From CAYLZO01 sp964387775 (GTDB lineage: Bacteria; Chloroflexota; Anaerolineae; JAAYZQ01): a stretch of DNA of 9,927 nt. Shown piece after piece: positions 5,916 to 9,927 of the stretch (position 1 is the first letter of the stretch; the number at the start of each line of letters is the position of its first letter). The stretch is taken from assembly GCA_964387775.1 (NCBI GenBank), contig CAYLZO010000204.1, positions 1 through 9,927 on the forward strand, given 5' to 3'. The notes beneath the pieces are model-generated. The model was not told where the DNA came from, searched no databases, and saw only the letters and a list, made by a program, of their open reading frames with translations. The translations under genes and the position numbers were made by a program.

Positions 5916-7214
5916 TTGAATCGCAGCCGTATTGTCTTTTTGCTCTGGCTGTTTCTGCTCGCAGGCGCCATCGGCTCGGGGCAAGAGCTGATTTACAACC
6001 TGTGGTATCTCGTCACGGCCCTGCTACTCTTTTCCTTCCTGTGGGCCTGGACCGGTATCCGCTGGGTGCACATCAAGCGCCTGACCCGGACGGCTCGCTC
6101 TCAGGTGGGCAAGGTGGCGGAAGAGCGGTTCATCATCGAAAATCGCGGCTGGGTGCCCAAGCTTTGGCTGGAGATGCGAGACCACTCCACGTTGCCCAAT
6201 CACCAGGCCAGTTGGGTCATTGGCTCCCTGGGTCCCAGGAAAACCTACGCCAGGACGGTCCAGACTCGGTGTCTGCAACGCGGCCGCTTTACGCTGGGGC
6301 CGCTGACCTTGTCCAGCGGAGACCCCTTCGGCCTGTTCCGAATGACGCGCGAGTTGGAAGAGCCCCGGGAAGCGACCTTTCTTGTCTATCCCGCCACCGT
6401 CGAGGTGCCGGCCTTTGCCCCGCTTCTCGGGCTCTTGTCCGGCGGTGATGCGATGCGGCGCCGCACCTCCTACGTGACGACCAACGTTTCGGGCGTGCGA
6501 GATTATGCGCCGGGCGACAGCTTTAACCGCATCCACTGGCCGTCCACCGCGCGGACCGGCCGGCTCATCTCCAAGGAATTCGAGCTCGATCCCACCGCCG
6601 ACGTCTGGCTCTTTTTGGACCTGGAGCGCAGCGTCCACATCGAACCGGCCCCCAGCAGCCTCCCATCCCGGTACACGGCGCCGCTGCCCTGGGAGGTGAC
6701 ACCCGCTTTGGGACTGCTGCCCTCTACCGTCGAGTATGGCGTCACCATTGCCGCCTCGCTGGCCCGGCACTTTATCGTCCGCGACCGGGCTGTGGGGTTC
6801 GTCTCTTACTGCCCCCGCCGCGAGATCATTCCCGCCGACCGGGGCGAGCGGCAGATGACCAAGATCCTGGAGATGTTGGCCGTGGTCGGTGCCAAAGGCC
6901 GCTTGCCACTGACCGAGGTCCTGACGGCCGAAGGCCCTCAACTGAGCCGCAACACGACGGCCATCGTCATCACCCCGGCCGACGACGATTATTGGATTGC
7001 CGCAGCCCGCGACCTGCGCCAACGGGGCGTGCGGGTCGTCGCCGTGCTCATCGAGCCCATGAGCTTTGGCCACTTTCGCAGCAACGAGGCGCTGCTCCAC
7101 GAACTGGCCGTCAGTGATATCCCGGCCTACGTGGTGCGCGAAGGTGAAGACATCGGCGAGGCGCTGACTGATAGCTACGGGCAGGCCCTCTCACCGGCGG
7201 GTCGCCTGCGTTGA
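5916..7214 (+). CDS. DUF58 domain membrane protein
   Basis: A 432-residue protein. Two hydrophobic segments near the N-terminus (about 6-22 and 26-46) anchor it, leaving most of the chain on one side of the membrane. A beta-rich part (about 55-165) contains GRFTLGPL and GDPFGLF, typical of this family. The DUF58 core follows: RDYAPGDSFNRIHWPSTAR (195-213), then GRLISKEFE and a strand DVWLFLDLERS (229-239), resembling the start of a von Willebrand A-like fold. The family (COG1721) usually sits next to a MoxR-type AAA ATPase and transglutaminase-like proteins and is thought to act in protein complex assembly or envelope processes. Neither partner is in this window. The exact role is unknown. 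The start is TTG 5916 with AAGGTGA upstream. It is the first gene of a three-gene insertion (with the Cys-rich protein and GNAT genes) between jag and mnmE. Confidence 0.88.
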   Translation: MNRSRIVFLLWLFLLAGAIGSGQELIYNLWYLVTALLLFSFLWAWTGIRWVHIKRLTRTARSQVGKVAEERFIIENRGWVPKLWLEMRDHSTLPNHQASWVIGSLGPRKTYARTVQTRCLQRGRFTLGPLTLSSGDPFGLFRMTRELEEPREATFLVYPATVEVPAFAPLLGLLSGGDAMRRRTSYVTTNVSGVRDYAPGDSFNRIHWPSTARTGRLISKEFELDPTADVWLFLDLERSVHIEPAPSSLPSRYTAPLPWEVTPALGLLPSTVEYGVTIAASLARHFIVRDRAVGFVSYCPRREIIPADRGERQMTKILEMLAVVGAKGRLPLTEVLTAEGPQLSRNTTAIVITPADDDYWIAAARDLRQRGVRVVAVLIEPMSFGHFRSNEALLHELAVSDIPAYVVREGEDIGEALTDSYGQALSPAGRLR

Positions 7215-7229
7215 AAGGCTGGGTATAGA

Positions 7230-7571
7230 ATGACCTTGATCCAAAGCGATCTGCTCTTTCCCCATCGAAGCACGGCTGCCCTGGAGGGGCTCTGTGACGA
7301 CGAGTGGGATACCTTGGTCCAACGGGTGTCCGTCCAGCCCAAGATGCACGTGGATAGCCTGGCCTTTTCGCTAATGATGGTCTACCTCTGCGAGTGCACC
7401 AACTGCCAAATGGGCTGCTACAAGGCTTCCTTGGGCTGCACCGTCTGCGCCCAGCGGGCCGTCGCCAACGACGGGGACCTGCCGGGACGGGTGCGCGAGC
7501 ACTTTGAATCTGCACGAGCTCAAGTCGTCGCCTACCTGGAGAGCGACGATGGGGAAAGGTGGAAGCGATGA
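7230..7571 (+). CDS. Small Cys-rich protein of unknown function
   Basis: A 113-residue protein that I cannot assign. An N-terminal part (1-50) without Cys pairs, apart from Cys22, leads into a dense cysteine cluster: C54-x-C56-x2-C59-x3-C63-x6-C70-x2-C73 (LCECTNCQMGCYKASLGCTVC). A charged helical C-terminus follows (about 84-113). Six closely spaced Cys suggest a zinc or iron-sulfur site, but the spacing matches no standard motif that I know. No signal peptide is seen. AAAGG (7214-7218) lies about 11 nt before the ATG. The stop overlaps the ATG of the GNAT gene (ATGA), so the two are translationally coupled. It comes 15 nt after the DUF58 stop, so the three genes probably form one transcription unit. 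The gene is probably real: codon pattern and coupling fit its neighbours. Confidence 0.78.
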   Translation: MTLIQSDLLFPHRSTAALEGLCDDEWDTLVQRVSVQPKMHVDSLAFSLMMVYLCECTNCQMGCYKASLGCTVCAQRAVANDGDLPGRVREHFESARAQVVAYLESDDGERWKR

Positions 7572-8086
7572 TCGGAGGAGAACGCGTCCTCTTGCGCGCC
7601 ATCGAGCGGGACGATCTGCCACGCTACGTCGAGTGGTTCAACGATCCCACCGTCCTCGAGTACTTTGGGCGCTACCAGCCCATGTCCCTGGCCAAAGAGG
7701 AAAAGTGGTACGAGCAGCAGCTTGAGGATTCGAGCACGCTCAACTTTGCCGTTGAGCTGGAGGGGCGGCACGTAGGCGGCGGTGGTTTCTGCAACATCGA
7801 CGGCCGAAACGCCCGCGCCGAAGTCGGCCTCTTTGTCGGGCTGCCCGAGCTGTGGGATCAGGGGCTGGGCTACGACGTCCTGAATACGCTCCTCCGCTAC
7901 GGGTTTGAGCAGCTCAACCTGCACCGCATCCACTTGCGCGTCTTTGCCGACAACGAGCGGGCCGTCCACCTCTACGAAAAGCTCGGCTTCCAGCACGAAG
8001 GGCGCTGGCGCGACGCCGAGTTCCGCAATGGCCGCTACCGGGACATGCTGTGGATGAGCATCCTGCGCCCAGAGTGGGTCGGCTAG
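7568..8086 (+). CDS. GNAT family N-acetyltransferase (RimJ/RimL-like)
   Basis: A 172-residue acetyltransferase of the Acetyltransf_3 type. It starts with GGERVLLRAIERDDLPRYVEW, the usual beginning of RimJ/RimL-like proteins, and continues with WFNDPTVLEYFG. Acetyl-CoA motif A is at LPELWDQGLGYDVLNTLL (92-109), with Gln-Gly-Leu-Gly as the pyrophosphate-binding loop. Motif B follows as RIHLRVFADNERAVHLYEKLGF (120-141), the classic N-x-x-A-x-x-x-Y-x-K-x-G-F pattern. The acceptor could be a protein N-terminus, a polyamine, a sugar or an antibiotic; the sequence does not say. The ATG at 7568 overlaps the stop of the Cys-rich gene; AAAGG (7555-7559) is 8 nt upstream. A GTG at 7559 is an alternative that would sit on the RBS. 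Confidence 0.92.
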   Translation: MIGGERVLLRAIERDDLPRYVEWFNDPTVLEYFGRYQPMSLAKEEKWYEQQLEDSSTLNFAVELEGRHVGGGGFCNIDGRNARAEVGLFVGLPELWDQGLGYDVLNTLLRYGFEQLNLHRIHLRVFADNERAVHLYEKLGFQHEGRWRDAEFRNGRYRDMLWMSILRPEWVG

Positions 8087-8103
8087 GCATCGCGGTGGGC
8101 GCC

Positions 8104-9576
8104 GTGTATAGCCTGGACGACACGATTGCGGCCATCTCCACGCCTGTGGGCGAAGGGGGCATCGGCATCGTGCGGATGACCGGCCCCGAGGCCACAACCA
8201 TCCTCCACCGGCTATTTGTTCGAGATGCGAGGCTCGGCGTTCGAGGTGGCAGCAGTCCAGCCTCGAATCCTTCGACCCGGCTCAGGACGGGCCTCGAACC
8301 TCGAACCTTAACCTACGGCCACATCGTGGACCCCGAGAGCGGCGAGCCGGTGGACGAAGTCCTGGCCGTCCACATGCCGGCGCCGCATACTTTTACGCGC
8401 CAAGACGTCGTCGAGATCAACGGGCACGGCGGCATCGTCGCCCTGCGGCGCATCCTGGCCCTCTGCCTGCGGCAGGGCGCGCGCCTGGCCGAGCCGGGCG
8501 AATTCACGGCCCGGGCCTTTCTCAACGGCCGCATCGACCTGGCCCAGGCCGAGGCCGTCCTCGACGTGGTGCGGGCCAAGACCGAGACGTCGCTCCAGGC
8601 CGCCGTCGACCAACTGGCCGGCCGCCTGTCCGACCAGGTGCGGGCCGTACGGTCCACGCTCGTCGAGGTATTGGCCTACCTGGAAGCCAGCATCGATTTT
8701 GCCGAGGACGAGATCCCCGAGCGCGAGATCGGCCCCGACCTGGCCCAGGCCCGCGAGCGCCTGGCGGCGCTCCTGGCCGACGCCGACCGGGGCATCCTCT
8801 ATCGCCAGGGCGTGCGGGTGGCCATCGTCGGGCGGCCCAACGTGGGCAAGTCGAGCCTGCTCAACCGCCTGCTGCGCACCAGCCGGGCCATCGTCACCGA
8901 GATCCCGGGCACGACCCGCGACACGCTGGAAGAGACCCTCAACTTGCAGGGCGTGCCCGTGGTCCTGGTCGATACGGCGGGCATCACCGAGGCCACTGCC
9001 GATCCCATCGAGCGGCTGGGCATCGAGCGCAGCCGCGCCGCCCTGGCCGGGGCCGACTTGGCCCTGCTGGTCCTCGATGCCAGCGAGCCCCTCACCGCCG
9101 CCGACCGGGCCATCGCCGAACTGCTAGACGGCAAGCCGACCATCGCGGTCCTGAACAAGGTCGATCTCGTCAATGGCCCAGGCCCAATGAGCAAGGCACA
9201 AGGCATAAGGCACAAGGCACAAAGCGCCCTACGTAATTGGTCATTGGACATTGACCATTGGTCATTTTCACCCGTCTCGGCGCTGACGGGCGAGGGATTG
9301 GGCCGGCTGGAAAAAGCCGTCGTGGAAATGGTGTTCTCCGGCCAGGCCCGGGCTTCCAAGGCGCCGGCGGTCACCAGCCCGCGCCACAAGGAGGCCCTCA
9401 GCCGGGCGCTGGACCACGTGGAGGCGGCCCGCGCGGCCCACGAGGCGGGGATCGAGGCCCACTTGCTGGCCATCGACGTCTCGGGGGCGGTCAACGCCCT
9501 GGGCGAGATCACGGGCCAGACGGCGGGCGAGGACCTGGTCGAGACGATATTCAGCGACTTTTGTGTGGGCAAATGA
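8104..9576 (+). CDS. mnmE: tRNA uridine-5-carboxymethylaminomethyl modification GTPase MnmE
   Basis: A 490-residue MnmE (TrmE). With MnmG it modifies U34 of tRNAs reading NNA/NNG codons. The N-terminal tetrahydrofolate-binding domain begins DDTIAAISTPVGEGGIGIVR, and FTRQDVVEINGHGG and PGEFTARAFLNGRIDLAQAE are typical. The Ras-like G domain has P-loop GRPNVGKS (243-250), TTRDT (270-274), DTAG (290-293) with catalytic-type Glu296, NKVD (351-354) and SAL (392-394). The C-terminal FCVGK carries the conserved Cys. The protein is about 30 residues longer than the usual 450-460. The extra length lies in two low-complexity inserts (about 39-69 and 357-388) that match heptamer repeats in the DNA. The frame is intact. 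The GTG at 8104 is chosen by family alignment (MYSLDDTIAA); GTG 8095 is possible. The RBS is weak. Confidence 0.95.
   Translation: MYSLDDTIAAISTPVGEGGIGIVRMTGPEATTILHRLFVRDARLGVRGGSSPASNPSTRLRTGLEPRTLTYGHIVDPESGEPVDEVLAVHMPAPHTFTRQDVVEINGHGGIVALRRILALCLRQGARLAEPGEFTARAFLNGRIDLAQAEAVLDVVRAKTETSLQAAVDQLAGRLSDQVRAVRSTLVEVLAYLEASIDFAEDEIPEREIGPDLAQARERLAALLADADRGILYRQGVRVAIVGRPNVGKSSLLNRLLRTSRAIVTEIPGTTRDTLEETLNLQGVPVVLVDTAGITEATADPIERLGIERSRAALAGADLALLVLDASEPLTAADRAIAELLDGKPTIAVLNKVDLVNGPGPMSKAQGIRHKAQSALRNWSLDIDHWSFSPVSALTGEGLGRLEKAVVEMVFSGQARASKAPAVTSPRHKEALSRALDHVEAARAAHEAGIEAHLLAIDVSGAVNALGEITGQTAGEDLVETIFSDFCVGK
8219..8313 (+). repeat. Heptamer-based inverted repeat insert within mnmE (N-terminal domain)
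   Basis: The left part carries degenerate TTCGAGG units (8219-8246). The right part carries two exact CCTCGAA units (8292-8298, 8299-8305), followed by CCTTAAC. GTTCGAGGT (8239-8247) is the exact reverse complement of ACCTCGAAC (8298-8306), giving a 9-bp stem. Another CCTCGAA is at 8261-8267. The middle includes CCTTCGACCCGGCTCAGGACGG, reminiscent of dispersed bacterial repeats with a TTCGAC..GCTCAGG core. The frame remains open through the whole insert. Confidence 0.68.
9193..9220 (+). repeat. Tandem heptamer array AAGGCAY x4 within mnmE
   Basis: Four contiguous 7-bp units: AAGGCAC, AAGGCAT, AAGGCAC, AAGGCAC. Because 7 is not a multiple of 3, the encoded peptide repeats every seven residues (KAQGIRH then KAQSALR). 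The stretch is much less GC-rich than the surrounding gene. It lies between the NKVD (G4) and SAL (G5) motifs of the GTPase. Confidence 0.85.
9236..9266 (+). repeat. Tandem heptamer array ATTGGTC x4 within mnmE
   Basis: Four contiguous units (ATTGGTC, ATTGGAC, ATTGACC, ATTGGTC) plus a partial ATT. It starts 15 nt after the AAGGCAY array. It encodes NWSLDID then HWSFS, again a seven-residue period. Short tandem heptamers of this kind are known from cyanobacterial and other genomes as STRR-type repeats, but mostly in non-coding DNA. Confidence 0.85.
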
Positions 9577-9927
9577 GACGAAAAATCAGTGATTCTGGAC
9601 CCAAGACAAAGCCCAACGTGCTGCTGGCTCTCTGCTGTCTGCTGCTCGTCGCCGGCTGCGCCACCACCCCGACGCCGACGAGGATCGCGGCAGTATCGCC
9701 CACGGTGCCCAGCCCCACGGCGACGCCCACCCCCAGCGTCACGCCGACAGCGACCTGGACCGGCCTGCCGACCGTGCCCGCCGTCCAGACGCCGAGCGTC
9801 GGCACGCTGACGGCCACGCCGACCTGGTCGGTGACGCCCAGCCAGACCCCGACCGAGACGTACACGCCCTCGCCGACGGCCACGTTCACCCCCTCGCCGA
9901 CGGTCACGCCGAGCCACACCCCTGCCC
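9573..9927 (+). CDS. Thr/Pro-rich lipoprotein, partial (runs off the right edge)
   Basis: An incomplete gene of which 118 codons are visible. The N-terminus is basic (MRRK), followed by a hydrophobic stretch (about 16-27) and the lipobox LVAGC with Cys29 as the lipidation site, so it is exported and anchored at the outer face of the membrane. The mature part begins with a long low-complexity region of Thr, Pro, Ser and Ala (for example SPTATPTPSVTPTAT), a probable extended linker before a domain that lies beyond the window. Such TP-rich linkers are common in Chloroflexota lipoproteins. The ATG overlaps the mnmE stop (ATGA) and has no clear RBS of its own, pointing to translational coupling. 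An open frame on the opposite strand (about 9551-9919) reads as Val/Gly repeats and is only the shadow of these Thr/Pro codons. Confidence 0.82.
   Translation, partial: MRRKISDSGPKTKPNVLLALCCLLLVAGCATTPTPTRIAAVSPTVPSPTATPTPSVTPTATWTGLPTVPAVQTPSVGTLTATPTWSVTPSQTPTETYTPSPTATFTPSPTVTPSHTPA

Noticed and set aside
6024..7100. Minus-strand ORF opposite the DUF58 gene
   Set aside because: The plus strand has the DUF58 signature and an RBS. The antisense product has no recognisable motif.
9193..9266. CRISPR-like array
   Set aside because: The repeats are 7-bp tandem units without spacers and lie inside an intact coding frame.
8799..9917. Long open frame on the minus strand opposite mnmE and the lipoprotein
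   Set aside because: It lies opposite a well-supported gene with conserved GTPase motifs. Its translation is Arg/Gly/Ala-rich low complexity, typical of GC-rich antisense frames.
9551..9919. Val/Gly-repeat ORF on the minus strand
   Set aside because: It is the complement of the Thr/Pro codons of a lipoprotein with a clear signal peptide, lipobox and ATGA coupling to mnmE.

Overview
The window looks like chromosomal DNA from a GC-rich, probably Chloroflexota (Anaerolineae-like) bacterium. The assignment is inferred from four things: high GC; a lipoprotein with a long Thr/Pro-rich stretch after its lipobox; a PQQ-repeat lipoprotein sitting inside the rpmH-rnpA-yidD-yidC-jag-mnmE cluster; and frequent GTG or TTG starts behind strong Shine-Dalgarno sequences. 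No 16S or other phylogenetic marker was available to confirm it.

Layout. At the left end is a small cupin gene (60-428, +) with its own promoter and a perfect-palindrome terminator. Next is a ~107-bp palindromic MITE/REP-like element (480-586), which also supplies the stop codon of a convergent gene (583-1974, -). That gene encodes a membrane protein of unknown function with a long acidic, disordered N-terminus. A divergent promoter region (1975-2197) separates it from the rightward cluster.

The rightward cluster starts with rpmH (2198-2335, ribosomal protein L34), rnpA (RNase P protein), yidD (membrane insertion factor, 4-nt overlap with rnpA), a PQQ beta-propeller lipoprotein, yidC (membrane insertase, TTG start) and jag/khpB (RNA-binding protein, overlapping yidC by 44 nt). 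A hairpin follows jag. A second block contains a DUF58 membrane protein, a small Cys-rich protein of unknown function, a GNAT acetyltransferase, mnmE (tRNA-modification GTPase) and the start of a lipoprotein that runs off the right edge and overlaps the mnmE stop by ATGA.

Most of the core genes serve protein synthesis and membrane biogenesis: ribosome (L34), tRNA maturation (RNase P protein), tRNA wobble modification (MnmE), membrane insertion (YidC, YidD) and RNA binding (Jag). The most unusual sequence-level feature is inside mnmE. Two in-frame inserts made of degenerate heptanucleotide repeats sit at variable loops of this otherwise conserved GTPase. I do not see a clear new defence or mobile system here. 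The novel-looking items are the repeat-laden mnmE, the palindromic element that forms a stop codon, and two conserved-looking proteins of unknown function.
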